Positions 28,003 to 36,784 of a DNA stretch of 64,000 nt are shown here, in pieces (within the stretch, counting starts at the first letter, position 1; every line of letters begins with the position of its first letter). The position numbers and the translations under genes were made by a program. Origin of the DNA: Acidimicrobiales bacterium (lineage in GTDB: Bacteria; Actinomycetota; Acidimicrobiia; Acidimicrobiales; MedAcidi-G1); NCBI GenBank assembly GCA_016845305.1, contig JAERSW010000012.1:62001-126000 (forward strand), given 5' to 3'. Below the pieces are notes generated by a model that worked only from the letters and a program-made list of their open reading frames with translations, was not told where the DNA came from and searched no databases.

Positions 28003-28052
28003 CCCCCGACTTCTCCCCATCGGCCGGTCGGTCGGCGGGGAAAACCCGGGGG
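28003..28052. other. Imperfect GC-rich inverted repeat upstream of dnaB
   Basis: Arms at 28003-28018 and 28037-28052 pair at 13 of 16 positions around an 18-base loop. It lies between the rplI hairpin and dnaB and would form a hairpin in a dnaB leader transcript. Its role is unknown. Confidence 0.4.
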
Positions 28053-28062
28053 TGGCTGTGGA

Positions 28063-28114
28063 CGTACGTCCCGCCGGTCCGGTGCCGTGGACCGGACCGG
28101 CGGACGACCGTACG
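28063..28114 (-). terminator. Strong hairpin after rplI
   Basis: Perfect 13-base arms (28071-28083 and 28091-28103) enclose a 7-base loop, with outer CGTACG copies at 28063-28068 and 28109-28114. It lies 11 bases after the rplI stop. There is no T-tract, so it is either a GC-hairpin terminator or an mRNA 3'-end stabiliser. Confidence 0.55.
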
Positions 28115-28124
28115 CACGGGAGGA

Positions 28125-28571
28125 TCAGGCCTCGGCCTGCACCTCGACGGTGACCGGCACGGCCACCTCGGCGTGGAGCTCCACGGTGAACTCGTGGGAA
28201 CCCACGTCCTTCACCACGTCGCCCACCACCTGTCGGCGGTCGACCTCGAGGCCGACCTGGGCCACCAGGGCGTCGGCCACCTCGGCGGCGCCGACCGAGC
28301 CGAACAGCCGACCCTCGTCGGAGGCCTTGGCCGTGACGTGCACGACCACCCCGGCGATCTGGGCGGCGGCCGTCTCGGCCTCGCTGCGGTCGGAGGCGGC
28401 CTTCAGGGCCCGCTTGCGCTGCATGGCCTCGGCCTGGGCGGCGACGCCCGGCACGGCCTCGATGGCCAGGCCCTGGGGCACGAGGTAGTTCCGGGCGTAG
28501 CCACGGGCCACCTCGACGATGTCGCCAGTCCGGCCCACGCCCTCGACGTCGGAACGCAGGAGGACCTTCAC
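28125..28571 (-). CDS. rplI: 50S ribosomal protein bL9
   Basis: It binds 23S rRNA at the base of the L1 stalk. The N-terminal domain starts M-K-V-L-L-R-S-D-V and contains [11 protein letters not shown], the family signature. A charged connecting helix (about residues 45-75) leads to the C-terminal domain. Its length of 148 aa is normal. Its ATG overlaps the rpsR stop (ATGA), so it is translationally coupled to rpsR. Confidence 0.97.
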   Translation of the reverse strand: MKVLLRSDVEGVGRTGDIVEVARGYARNYLVPQGLAIEAVPGVAAQAEAMQRKRALKAASDRSEAETAAAQIAGVVVHVTAKASDEGRLFGSVGAAEVADALVAQVGLEVDRRQVVGDVVKDVGSHEFTVELHAEVAVPVTVEVQAEA

Positions 28572-29029
28572 GACTCCACCGCCTCGGTCTCCACCGCCTC
28601 GGTCTCCACGGCATCGGCCTCCACCGCGGCGGCCACGTCGGCGTCCTCGAGGACCTCCTCGCCGCCGGCCTCGGCCTCGGACCCGGGCGGCGGACCGCTG
28701 GGACGGGGCGGCGGACCATCGCTCCGCGGGCCACGATCGTCGTTGCGCCGCTCGCGCCGCTGGGTGGTGACCCGGTTGGTGTACGGAATCAGCGCCATCT
28801 CCCGGGCGTTCTTGACCGCCCGGGCCACCTCGCGCTGCTGCTGCTCGGAGTTGCCGGTGACCCGACGGGCCTTCAGCTTCGCCCGCTCGGAGACGAACTT
28901 CCGGAGCATCTCGGTGTCCTTGTAGTCGACGTAGTCGACCTTGGCGATGGTCAGCGCGCTGACCTTCTTCTTACCGCGACGGCCGGCGTCACGGCCCTTC
29001 GCGCGTCGGGGAGGGGTACGTCGTGCCAT
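28568..29029 (-). CDS. rpsR: 30S ribosomal protein bS18 with long acidic C-terminal tail
   Basis: It pairs with bS6 on the 30S platform. Residues about 1-88 are a normal bS18 (core K-V-D-Y-V-D-Y-K-D, later [10 protein letters not shown]). There are no Cys, so this is the zinc-independent type. Residues 89-153 are an extra tail: first Arg/Pro/Gly-rich, then acidic with near-repeats of V-E-T-E-A. The family is usually 75-90 aa long, so the tail nearly doubles it. The tail is encoded partly by 15-bp tandem units near 28575-28610. The start overlaps the ssb stop by one base (TGATG). The tail's function is unknown. Confidence 0.95.
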   Translation of the reverse strand: MARRTPPRRAKGRDAGRRGKKKVSALTIAKVDYVDYKDTEMLRKFVSERAKLKARRVTGNSEQQQREVARAVKNAREMALIPYTNRVTTQRRERRNDDRGPRSDGPPPRPSGPPPGSEAEAGGEEVLEDADVAAAVEADAVETEAVETEAVES

Positions 29030-29469
29030 CAGAAGGGCTCCTCATCGGGGAAGTTGGGGGCAGCAGCGGCCTGGCCACCACCACCGGACGGCGCGGCGGA
29101 CCCACCGCCGTCGCCACCTCGGAACTCGTTGCGGGTGACCTCGGCCGTGGCCCACTTGAGGCTCGGCGCGACGTCGTCGGCGACGATCTCCACCTTGGAG
29201 CGCCGCTCGCCCTCCTGGTTCTCCCAGGAGCGCTGGTCGAGCCGGCCGTAGACGATGACCCGGGAGCCCTTGGTGATGGACTCGGCCACGTTCTCGGCGA
29301 GGTTCCGCCAGCAGGTGATGTCGAAGAAGGAGACGATCTCCTCGTCGTTCTGTCCCTTGCGGTTCCACGCCAGGCCGAAGTTGGCCACGGCGGCACCACC
29401 CGGGGTGAAGCGCAGTTCGGGGTCGCGGGTCACGTTGCCCACGACGGTCACGGTGTTGTCGAATGCCAT
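29029..29469 (-). CDS. ssb: Single-stranded DNA-binding protein
   Basis: It coats single-stranded DNA during replication and repair. The OB fold covers residues about 1-108 (motifs [15 protein letters not shown] and [10 protein letters not shown]). A Gly/Ala/Pro-rich linker leads to the acidic tip D-E-E-P-F, the docking peptide for partner proteins. Its length of 146 aa is normal. It sits between rpsF and rpsR, the common bacterial arrangement. Confidence 0.97.
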   Translation of the reverse strand: MAFDNTVTVVGNVTRDPELRFTPGGAAVANFGLAWNRKGQNDEEIVSFFDITCWRNLAENVAESITKGSRVIVYGRLDQRSWENQEGERRSKVEIVADDVAPSLKWATAEVTRNEFRGGDGGGSAAPSGGGGQAAAAPNFPDEEPF

Positions 29470-29486
29470 GTCTGTCTCTCCGGTGG

Positions 29487-29843
29487 TCAGCCGGCCTCGG
29501 CCGGCACCGCCTCGCCGGTGAGGCCGCGGCGCTCGGCCTCGGCATCCGGGAGGCGGATGATCTTGTGGCGGACCACCTCACTGCGGTCCGCGAGTCGGAG
29601 GATGCGGTCGGTGGAGTCGAGGTTGCCCGCATCGGTCACCACGTCGAAGACGACGTAGACGCCCTCCCACTTGTGGTTGATCCGGTAGGCGAAGCGACGC
29701 CGACCCCACGGCTCGGAGTCCTGGACGGACGCGATGCGCCCACCCTCGGACTCGATGTTGGCGGTGACCTTGCCGAGGCTGGCCTTCACGGCCTCCTCGT
29801 CGAGGTCGCCGTCGAAGATGATCATGAGTTCGTAGGCCCGCAT
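29487..29843 (-). CDS. rpsF: 30S ribosomal protein bS6
   Basis: The partner of bS18 on the 30S platform. I chose the ATG at 29843 because GGAGGTGAG lies 9-10 bases upstream; the GTG at 29852 falls inside that site. The sequence starts [11 protein letters not shown] and includes [10 protein letters not shown], both typical. Its length of 118 aa is slightly above the usual because of a short Ala/Glu tail. It is the first gene of rpsF-ssb-rpsR-rplI. Confidence 0.96.
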   Translation of the reverse strand: MRAYELMIIFDGDLDEEAVKASLGKVTANIESEGGRIASVQDSEPWGRRRFAYRINHKWEGVYVVFDVVTDAGNLDSTDRILRLADRSEVVRHKIIRLPDAEAERRGLTGEAVPAEAG

Positions 29844-29939
29844 GGCAGGCACTCACCTCCTCTGGACTCGGACGTCACCCACGGTGCGCCCGGGGCCCCA
29901 CGGTGGGGCAGGGGGAACGGGTTGTCAGTGCTCCCGGCG

Positions 29940-29957
29940 ACGTCGGTCGACCGACGT
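29940..29957. promoter_or_regulatory. 18-bp perfect palindrome in the rpsF leader
   Basis: The sequence ACGTCGGTCGACCGACGT is a perfect palindrome. It lies about 97 bases upstream of the rpsF start, just after the candidate -10 TAGCCT (minus strand, 29974-29979), so it is in the 5' leader. It could be a DNA operator or the stem of an autoregulatory RNA structure. The S6:S18 complex is known to bind rpsF leaders in many bacteria. Confidence 0.45.
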
Positions 29958-29973
29958 TCCGGAAGGCACGTGC

Positions 29974-29979
29974 AGGCTA
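29974..29979 (-). promoter_or_regulatory. Candidate -10 of the rpsF operon
   Basis: TAGCCT on the minus strand gives a leader of about 125 bases. The -35 (TGTGGA at 17-base spacing) is weak. Confidence 0.35.
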
Positions 29980-30055
29980 CTGGCCAGATCGTCTCGTCCA
30001 CATCCACGACCCGATCATGGCGACCGGGTGTGACAGGCACCCCCGGAAGGTGTCC

Positions 30056-30907
30056 TCAGGCGGCGCCGTAGAGCCCCAGGGCCTCCTGCTGGCGGTCGTC
30101 CATGGCGTAGCACTCGTCGGTCGACGGAAAGGCCCCCGACCGGACGTCGGCGGCGAAGGCCGACAGCGCGTCGACCCCATCGGCGTGCAGGTCGGCGTAC
30201 CGCCGCACGAACTTCGGCAGCACCCGGTGCTCGATGCCCAGCACGTCGTGCAGGACCAGCACCTGTCCGTCGCAGTCCGGACCGGCCCCGATCCCGATGG
30301 TCGGCACGTCCACGGCCTCGGTGACCATGGCGGCCACCGCGGCGGGCACGCCCTCCAGCACGATGGCGAAGCACCCGGCGTGGGCCAGGGCCTTGGCGGC
30401 GTCGACCAGCTCCAGGGCGGCCTGGGCGTCCTTCCCCTGCACCTTGAACCCGCCCATGGCGTTGACCGACTGCGGGGTGAGCCCCACGTGGCCCATGACC
30501 GGGATCTCGGCGGCCACCAGGGCCTCCACCATGGGAAGGCGGCGACGGCCCCCCTCGAGCTTGACGGCCTGGGCGCCGGCCCGGACGAGGTCGGCCGCGT
30601 TCCGGACGGTCTCCTCGACCGAGACGTGGTAGCTCATCCAGGGCATGTCGGCGACGACCAGTGCCGACGGCCGGGTCCGGGCCACCGCGGCGGTGTGGTG
30701 GGCGATGTCGTCCACCGTGACCTGCAGGGTGTCCTCGTAGCCGAGGACCACCATGGCCACCGAGTCCCCGACGAGGATCACGTCGGCCCCCGCCTGGTCG
30801 ACCATCCGGGCACCCGGCGCGTCGTAGGCGGTGAGCATCACCAGGGGGTCGGCCCCGTGGGCGACCTTGCGTGCCCGAACGGCGGGCACCGTGCACTGCT
30901 GAGCCAT
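30056..30907 (-). CDS. panB: 3-methyl-2-oxobutanoate hydroxymethyltransferase
   Basis: The first step of pantothenate synthesis: it transfers a hydroxymethyl group from 5,10-methylene-THF to 2-oxoisovalerate to give ketopantoate. The ATG at 30907 has GGAGGG 6-7 bases upstream; upstream in-frame codons are not protein-like. A (beta/alpha)8 barrel: M-L-T-A-Y-D-A near the N-terminus, V-G-D-S-V-A-M (metal and substrate residues), V-K-L-E-G-G, M-G-H-V-G-L-T-P-Q-S and I-G-I-G-A-G-P-D-C-D-G-Q are all present. Its length of 283 aa is normal. No other pan gene is nearby. A TACCTT hexamer at 30959-30964 may be its -10. Confidence 0.97.
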   Translation of the reverse strand: MAQQCTVPAVRARKVAHGADPLVMLTAYDAPGARMVDQAGADVILVGDSVAMVVLGYEDTLQVTVDDIAHHTAAVARTRPSALVVADMPWMSYHVSVEETVRNAADLVRAGAQAVKLEGGRRRLPMVEALVAAEIPVMGHVGLTPQSVNAMGGFKVQGKDAQAALELVDAAKALAHAGCFAIVLEGVPAAVAAMVTEAVDVPTIGIGAGPDCDGQVLVLHDVLGIEHRVLPKFVRRYADLHADGVDALSAFAADVRSGAFPSTDECYAMDDRQQEALGLYGAA

Positions 30908-31076
30908 GTCGGCCCTCCTTCCCCGTCCAGCGCGCTGCGGCTGCCGGCGGTCACCGAAAAGGTAGCAACGACCGTCCGCCGTGGGAAGGGTCGCGTGACG
31001 AACGCCACGCACGCCCGCGTGGCTTCAGGAACGACGCGGCTACAGGAACGGCGTGGCTGCAGGAGAGGGAGGTCCG

Positions 31077-31490
31077 TCAGCCGCGACCGAGCGAGGTCAC
31101 CCGGACCAGGTGGTTCCACCCGCAGGCCGCGCACACCTCGACCACGTACCCGGTCAGACGGGCCTGCCGGGCGTCGAGCCGACCCAGTTCGCCGGGCGTC
31201 GAGATGCACCGCCCGTGGGCGGGCAGCCGTGGTCCGAACACGTAGGTCACGTGGGCCACCTCGTGGTCCTCGCACACCGGGCAGGTCTCCGAGGTGGGCG
31301 TCCCGCACTCCACCGCGTTGCGACGAAGCATGGGCTGGGCGTCGCACAGGACGTCCCGACCGATCGACCCGCGCCGCCACCCGTCGAGCGTGGTCTGGCG
31401 GGCCAGCCGATAGTCGACGTCGGCGGGGCGCCGGGCGGGCAGCAGGCCGGTGTCCACCTGCCTCGCCTCGCCGGTTCGCCGACCTGACAC
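31077..31490 (-). CDS. DUF5318 family protein, likely zinc-binding
   Basis: A small cytoplasmic protein of a conserved actinobacterial family with unknown function. Cys pairs C-P-V-C (near residue 70) and C-A-A-C (near 119), plus nearby His residues, look like one zinc site. Other family features are the early Tyr/Arg-rich stretch (V-D-Y-R-L-A-R) and the end W-N-H-L-V-R. In mycobacteria this family lies near the rpsF/ssb cluster, as here. The GTG start is exactly 6 bases after a TAGGGT hexamer, which implies a leaderless mRNA. The family assignment is from memory of its sequence pattern. Confidence 0.75.
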   Translation of the reverse strand: MSGRRTGEARQVDTGLLPARRPADVDYRLARQTTLDGWRRGSIGRDVLCDAQPMLRRNAVECGTPTSETCPVCEDHEVAHVTYVFGPRLPAHGRCISTPGELGRLDARQARLTGYVVEVCAACGWNHLVRVTSLGRG

Positions 31491-31546
31491 GCCGACACCC
31501 TAGGCCACCGGGCGACGGGCACCCGCCGGGCGACTCCCCGGGACGG

Positions 31547-32833
31547 TCAGCGGCCCCACCGGTCGACCAGCCGACGCTCCACCTCGTCGACGGGTAGTCG
31601 ACCCTCGGCGATCCGCAGCTCGACCAGCCAGGCCAGCACCTCGCCGACCTCGGGCCCCGGGCCCAGGCCCAGGCGCTCCATCACCGTGGCCCCGTCCAGG
31701 GCCGGTCCCAGGTCGTCCAGCTCGCCGTCGGCACGCAGCCGATCGATGGCCTCGACCAGGGCGGCCGATGCCTCTCCGGAGAGGTCGCCGACCAGGCCGG
31801 CGACGGCCACCGCGACCTCGAGCCGGTCGCCGCAGGTCGCGGCCAGCCGACGCACCGTGGCGTCGTCTGGCGGGCCGGTCAGGCCCGAGAGTCGTTCGCC
31901 GGCCTCGACCAGTTGCCGGATCCCGGCGGCGTCCCGCCCCGAGAGTCGAAGCGAACCCGCGAGGGCGGACACCGTCCCGGCGCCATCGGTCGCCCGGGCC
32001 AGGACGGCCAGGCGGACCACCGGGTCGGCCGGCGCGGCGGCCACCCGGGCCACGGCCCGGCTCCGGTCGTCGTCGGCCAGGGCGGCCACCTCGGGCAGGA
32101 CCACCGGCAGCACGCCCATGGCCTCCAGGAGCTCGAACCCCCGGGACGGATCCTCCACGTCCAGCAGGCGGAACAGCTCGTCGCGGATCCGCTCCACCGA
32201 CACGATCTCCATGCGGTCGACCAGGGACCTCGCCGCGTCGACCAGCCCGTCGGCGGCCGTCAGGTCGTAGCGGGCCAGGAACCGGGCGGCACGCAGCATG
32301 CGGAGGGGGTCGTCGGAGAAGGACTCGACCGGATCCAGGGGCGTCCGCAGGATCCGATCGGCCAGGTCGGACCGACCACCGAACGGATCGTGGAGGGCCT
32401 CGTCGGCCACGTCCACCGCCATGGCGTTCACCGTGAAATCCCGCCGCGCCAGGTCCTCGTCGAGCACCGTGGTGTAGCGCACCACCGGCTTGCGGGACTC
32501 GCTGGTGTAGGCCTCGGCCCGGTGGGTGGTGACCTCCATGGTGGTGTCACCGACCCGCACGCCGATGGTGCCGAACCGCTCGCCCTGCAGCCACACGGCG
32601 TCGGCCACGTCGGCCACCAGTTCCCGGATCCGGTCGGGGGTGGCATCGGTGGTCAGGTCGTGGTCGGGCGTCCGGTCATCACCCAGGAGCCGGTCGCGGA
32701 CCAGCCCGCCCACCAGGTACAGGCGATGGCCGGCGGCGGTGAAGCGTTCGGCGACCGGGCCGACGGCCGCCACCAGGTCGTGGAACGTGCCCGGCGGAAC
32801 TCGCCCCGTCGCGGGGTCGGCCGGGTCCGCCAC
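31547..32833 (-). CDS. cca: CCA tRNA nucleotidyltransferase
   Basis: It adds or repairs the 3' CCA of tRNAs. I place the start at the GTG at 32833: GAGGTCGA lies 7 bases upstream and the previous gene stops 8 bases before it. The nucleotidyltransferase head has L-V-G-G-L-V-R-D and D-H-D-L-T-T-D-A (catalytic Asp pair), then T-H-R-A-E and the R-R-D-F-T-V-N-A-M-A signature; D-P-F-G-G and D-D-P-L-R-M-L-R-A-A-R-F close the core. The C-terminal half is helical, and no HD-phosphohydrolase motif was seen. The tRNA in this window does not encode CCA, so the enzyme is needed. In mycobacteria the orthologue is also beside the DUF6049 gene. Confidence 0.93.
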   Translation of the reverse strand: MADPADPATGRVPPGTFHDLVAAVGPVAERFTAAGHRLYLVGGLVRDRLLGDDRTPDHDLTTDATPDRIRELVADVADAVWLQGERFGTIGVRVGDTTMEVTTHRAEAYTSESRKPVVRYTTVLDEDLARRDFTVNAMAVDVADEALHDPFGGRSDLADRILRTPLDPVESFSDDPLRMLRAARFLARYDLTAADGLVDAARSLVDRMEIVSVERIRDELFRLLDVEDPSRGFELLEAMGVLPVVLPEVAALADDDRSRAVARVAAAPADPVVRLAVLARATDGAGTVSALAGSLRLSGRDAAGIRQLVEAGERLSGLTGPPDDATVRRLAATCGDRLEVAVAVAGLVGDLSGEASAALVEAIDRLRADGELDDLGPALDGATVMERLGLGPGPEVGEVLAWLVELRIAEGRLPVDEVERRLVDRWGR

Positions 32834-32841
32834 CGTCGACC

Positions 32842-33852
32842 TCAGGCCACGCCGTGGCGTCGGGCCAGGTCGTCGACGAGGCGACCGGGCTCGGTGCCCG
32901 CCGAGCCGGAGGCCCCCTCCGGCCGGTGGTCCACGCCGAGCAGGGCGGCCACCGAGGCCCCTGCCGAGTCGGACAGGGCATCCAGGTCGTAGCCGCCCTC
33001 CAGGAACACCACGAGACGACCGCCCGGCACCAGGCCGGCCAGGGTGGCCATCAGGTCGGCGTAGTCGCCCGACGTCAGGCCGAGGTCGGTCAGGGGATCC
33101 GACCGGTGGGCGTCGAAGCCGGCCGAGACCAGCAACCAGTCGGGAGCGAAGCGTTCCAGCACGGGGACGACCAGTGCGTCCATGGCGTACCGGTAGTCGT
33201 CGCCGGCGGTGCCGGGAGGCACCGGCACGTTGACCGTCGTCCCGGCACCGGCACCCGTGCCGACCTCGTCGGCGGCGCCGGTGCCCGGGTAGAGGGGCCA
33301 CTGGTGGCACGACACGAACAGCACCCGGTCGTCGTCGTAGAAGACGTCCTGGGTGCCGTTGCCGTGATGGGCGTCCACGTCCACGATGGCCACCCGCTGG
33401 CCGGCGCCGGCCAGCGCCGTGGCCGTCACCGCCACGTTGTTCAACAGGCAGAAGCCCATCGACTCGGTCCGGGTGGCGTGGTGGCCGGGCGGGCGCACCG
33501 CGCAGAAGGCCGCGTCGGCCACACCGGCCCGGAGCGCCTCGACGGCCACCAGGCCGGCGCCGGCGGCCAGGCGGGCCGCCGTCCACGACGCGTCGTTCAT
33601 CACCGTGTCCGCGTCGATGCGGCCTCCGCCCGCCGCGTCGACCTCCTCGAGGCGGTCCAGGTGGGTCGCCGGGTGGACGGCCAGCAACTCGTCGACCCCG
33701 GCCATCCGGGGCTCGACCCGGACCAGGGCGTCGTGCACGCCGGCCGATTCCAGTCCGTCCCACACGGCGTTCAGGCGGGCCGGCTGCTCGGGGTGCCGGG
33801 ACCCGGCCCGGTGGCCCAGGAACCTCTCGTCGGTCACCAGGAGCATGGACAC
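32842..33852 (-). CDS. Histone deacetylase / acetylpolyamine amidohydrolase family protein
   Basis: A zinc-dependent deacetylase fold. R-P-P-G-H-H at residues 120-125 holds the catalytic His pair, D-V-D-A-H-H-G-N-G-T-Q at 158-168 supplies zinc ligands, and S-A-G-F-D-A-H gives the third ligand. Gly-rich loops and E-G-G-Y follow. It is 336 aa, as in class II bacterial members. These act on acetylated polyamines, acetoin-related compounds or proteins; the substrate here cannot be told. The GTG at 33852 or the ATG at 33846 is the start. The cca gene begins 8 bases after its stop, so the two are co-transcribed. Confidence 0.92.
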   Translation of the reverse strand: MSMLLVTDERFLGHRAGSRHPEQPARLNAVWDGLESAGVHDALVRVEPRMAGVDELLAVHPATHLDRLEEVDAAGGGRIDADTVMNDASWTAARLAAGAGLVAVEALRAGVADAAFCAVRPPGHHATRTESMGFCLLNNVAVTATALAGAGQRVAIVDVDAHHGNGTQDVFYDDDRVLFVSCHQWPLYPGTGAADEVGTGAGAGTTVNVPVPPGTAGDDYRYAMDALVVPVLERFAPDWLLVSAGFDAHRSDPLTDLGLTSGDYADLMATLAGLVPGGRLVVFLEGGYDLDALSDSAGASVAALLGVDHRPEGASGSAGTEPGRLVDDLARRHGVA

Positions 33853-33908
33853 CCGCTGAGCGTAACCCCGCCTCCCCGACCGCTCCCGGGAGGGGCGGGG
33901 ACGAGTCG

Positions 33909-33914
33909 TACCCT
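33909..33914 (+). promoter_or_regulatory. Candidate -10 upstream of the GNAT gene
   Basis: TACCCT, then 6 bases, then ATC at 33921 in frame with the GNAT gene. This is the same spacing seen at leaderless genes with standard start codons in this window. Confidence 0.35.
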
Positions 33915-33944
33915 GTCGGCATCGACGTCCTCACCGATCCCGTC

Positions 33945-34712
33945 GTGGCCCGTGGCCACCATGGCGCCGTCCTCCGGATCACCCCGTGGCACGGAGAGCC
34001 GCACGCCGTCCAGGTGGTCGCCGTGGCCGGACCGGGACCGACGGTCGACGAGCTGGTCGACCTCGCCGCCGACCTCGGCCGACGGGGGATCCGCTCCGCG
34101 GTCACCTCGGCGCTGGCCGCCGTGGACCAGGAGGCCTTCCGTTCGGCCGGCTTCGTCGACCACGAACGCCTCCTGCTCCTCCACCGCGCGCTGCGGACCG
34201 CGGGCGAAGCCGGCCGGTCCACCGGACGCCGCAGCCTCCTCCGGTCGGCCGTTCCGGCGACCCGCCCCGTCCGGGCCGGTGACCACGACGCCGTGCTGGC
34301 CATGGACCAGCGGGCCTTCGCCCACGCCTCGCCCGTCTGGCAGGTCGACCTCACCACGATGATCGACGCGGCACGGGCCACCGACGACCACCGCTGGCGC
34401 CTCACCCGCCGCTCGCCGGCGACCACCGGCCCCGCCGGACACGCCCTGACCGGCCGGACCGGCAGGTCGGGGTTCCTCCAGCGCCTCGCCGTCCACCCGG
34501 CGGCCGAGGGACGTGGCGTGGGCTCGCTCCTGGTGGCCGACGCCCTGCGCTGGCTGGTCCGGACCGGGGCCCGTCACGCCTTCGTCAACACCCAGCCCGG
34601 GAACCATCGGGCCAGGTCGCTCTACGAACGCCACGGCTTCACCCTCCTGCCCGACGGCCTGGACGTCCTTCGCCTGGATCTCCAGAACAGGGACCCGGGA
34701 GTCACCCCGTGA
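33945..34712 (+). CDS. GNAT-family N-acetyltransferase
   Basis: An acetyl-CoA-dependent transferase. The C-terminal half (about residues 105-240) is the GNAT domain, with motif A L-A-V-H-P-A-A-E-G-R-G-V-G-S-L-L-V near residue 185 and N-H-R-A-R-S-L-Y-E-R-H-G-F near 225. The N-terminal 100 residues are a weaker, perhaps degenerate, related fold, as in the two-domain mycothiol synthase type. GTG 33945 is the first standard start. The protein-like frame extends upstream to an ATC at 33921, placed exactly where a leaderless start would be. Its stop overlaps the next start (GTGA). In mycobacteria a MutT protein occupies this position. The substrate is unknown. Confidence 0.82.
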   Translation: MARGHHGAVLRITPWHGEPHAVQVVAVAGPGPTVDELVDLAADLGRRGIRSAVTSALAAVDQEAFRSAGFVDHERLLLLHRALRTAGEAGRSTGRRSLLRSAVPATRPVRAGDHDAVLAMDQRAFAHASPVWQVDLTTMIDAARATDDHRWRLTRRSPATTGPAGHALTGRTGRSGFLQRLAVHPAAEGRGVGSLLVADALRWLVRTGARHAFVNTQPGNHRARSLYERHGFTLLPDGLDVLRLDLQNRDPGVTP

Positions 34713-36784
34713 GGTCCCACCCGGGGTTCCGACGGTGGCTCGCCCTCGGCGTCCCGACGGTGCTCCTGACCGCCCTGGCCACGCCGATGGCCGCCCTGGC
34801 CCACACCGGGCACGACGGATCGGCAGGCTCGGCCGGCATCGGCCTGATCGCCCAGTCACCGTGGATCGCCGACGACGGCGACCTGGCCCTCGAGTTGCGA
34901 ATCACCGGGGCCGCCGCCGGGGCCGTCCTACGGGTGGGCCTCCACGAGGCCGTCGACCGGCGGGGCCTGGCCGGCCTCCACGGCACCGTCCCCTCCCGTC
35001 CCCTGGGCGAGCCGGTCGAGATCGACCTCGACGGCGCCCGGAACTCGGCCGGCGTCGCCTCGCTGGTCCTGACCGTGGGTCCCGACGGCCAACTCCGCTC
35101 CCGCCCCGGAGGCGTCTACCCGCTCGTCGTCGAGCTGGTCGACGACCACGGCCTCCTCCTCGACCGGCTCACCACCCCGCTCGTCCACCTGCCCGTCGTC
35201 CCGGCCGGCGAGGCCGCCTCCCATCGACCCCTCCTGGTCGGCCTGGCGGTCGAGGTGGTCGGCCCTCCGACGCTCCGCCCCGACGGACGGACCGACGTGG
35301 ACGGCTCGACGGTCCGCCAACTCGAGGGCCTGGTCCGGGCGGTGCTGGAGCATCCGACCATCCCGATCGACATCGGCCTCCCGCCGTCCACGATCGACGG
35401 CCTGGCCCGATCCGACGACCTGGCCCACGCCCGCCTCCTGGCCGACCTGGTCCGGGTGGCCGGTGCGGAGCGGGTCCACCTGCGGTCCACCCCCTACGTG
35501 ACCGCCGACCCGACGGCATGGCTCCGAGCCGACCGGGCCGACGTCCACCGCGACCTCCTCGACCACGGCGACCGCACCCTGTCCGAGCTCCTCGGGACCA
35601 CCCCCGACCGCAGCGTCGCCCTCCTCGGCCCCACCGCCGTACCCGAGACCCTGGACCTGCTGGGCCGCCTCGGCGCCGACCACCTGGTCGTCTCGGCCGA
35701 CCAGCTGGATCCCCAGCCGGTCACCGCCTCGCACGGGTCCACCCATCCGGCCCGCCTCATCGGCGGGGACGGCGGGGCCCGGGCCGCCCTGGTGGCCGAC
35801 CCCGACCTGGCCCGACACCTGGTCGACCCGCAGGGCGCGGTGTCAGCCGCCCAATTCCTGCTGGCCGACCTCGCGCTGCTGGCCTGGGCGGATCCGACGG
35901 TGGCCCGATCGGCCATCGTCACCACGCCACCGGGGCTCCCGGTCGACGGGGAGTCGCTGCACCTGGTGATGGGCGCCCTCCGGGATGCCCCGTTCCTCCG
36001 GGTCCGGTCGCTGCCCCGGTTGTTCGAGGCCATGCAGGCCTTCGACGCCGCGGCGGCCGTCACCTACGAGCTCTGGCCCGAACCCGTCGTCCCGGTGGAC
36101 CGTCGGGCCACCGACCGGAGCCTGGCCGAGACGGCGGTGGCCGCCTACACGGCGATGCTGGGCGGACCCCATCCCGAGGCCGCGGCCCTCCACGACCTCC
36201 TGGAGGTCACGGCGGCGGCCGAGCTCGACGCGGACGCCCTCGGCTCCTACCTGCAGGCGGTCTACACACGGGTCTCCGCCGTCCTCGAGGCCTTCACCAC
36301 CCCCACCGACCAGGACGTCCGGCTGACCGGACGACGAGCGGACGTCCCGTTCACCGTCCACAACGGCCTGGACACCGCGGCCCGCGTCGTGGTGGTCCTC
36401 CAGAGCGACGGTCGGCTCGAGTTCCCCGAGGGCGAGGCGCTCAAGGTGGTCCTCGACCCGGGACGGAACCGCCTGGCCCTCCCGGTCCGGGCCCGGACCT
36501 CGGGGGCGGCCCGCCTGCAGGTGACGATCCGCTCCCCCGACGAGGCCCGACTCCTGCAGTTGGGGTCCACCGACCTGATCGTCCGGACCACCAGCCTCCC
36601 GGGGGTCGGGGTGGCCCTCTTCGTCGGCGCCCTCCTCGTCCTGGCCATCTGGTGGATCCGGGCCACGCGGCTACGATCCGCCGGACCTGCCCCGGAGGCC
36701 CCGCCCTCCCGGGAGGCCTTGCCCACTCAGGAGGCCCAGCCCGCCCAGGCGGAACCCCGCGAGGAACCCCAGGAGGAAGAATGA
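34709..36784 (+). CDS. DUF6049 family membrane-anchored exported protein
   Basis: An actinobacterial envelope protein of unknown function, equivalent by position to Rv3909 of M. tuberculosis. The signal peptide covers residues 1-32 (ending A-L-A-H). A large extracytoplasmic part follows, with a beta domain first and then an alpha/beta region near residues 180-440. One transmembrane helix near the C-terminus (about 632-650, V-A-L-F-V-G-A-L-L-V-L-A) is followed by a cytoplasmic tail of about 40 residues rich in Pro, Glu and Gln. Its neighbours in mycobacteria are MurJ and cell-wall regulators, so a role in envelope assembly is plausible. It is coupled to genes on both sides by 4-base overlaps. 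Confidence 0.85.
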   Translation: MRSHPGFRRWLALGVPTVLLTALATPMAALAHTGHDGSAGSAGIGLIAQSPWIADDGDLALELRITGAAAGAVLRVGLHEAVDRRGLAGLHGTVPSRPLGEPVEIDLDGARNSAGVASLVLTVGPDGQLRSRPGGVYPLVVELVDDHGLLLDRLTTPLVHLPVVPAGEAASHRPLLVGLAVEVVGPPTLRPDGRTDVDGSTVRQLEGLVRAVLEHPTIPIDIGLPPSTIDGLARSDDLAHARLLADLVRVAGAERVHLRSTPYVTADPTAWLRADRADVHRDLLDHGDRTLSELLGTTPDRSVALLGPTAVPETLDLLGRLGADHLVVSADQLDPQPVTASHGSTHPARLIGGDGGARAALVADPDLARHLVDPQGAVSAAQFLLADLALLAWADPTVARSAIVTTPPGLPVDGESLHLVMGALRDAPFLRVRSLPRLFEAMQAFDAAAAVTYELWPEPVVPVDRRATDRSLAETAVAAYTAMLGGPHPEAAALHDLLEVTAAAELDADALGSYLQAVYTRVSAVLEAFTTPTDQDVRLTGRRADVPFTVHNGLDTAARVVVVLQSDGRLEFPEGEALKVVLDPGRNRLALPVRARTSGAARLQVTIRSPDEARLLQLGSTDLIVRTTSLPGVGVALFVGALLVLAIWWIRATRLRSAGPAPEAPPSREALPTQEAQPAQAEPREEPQEEE

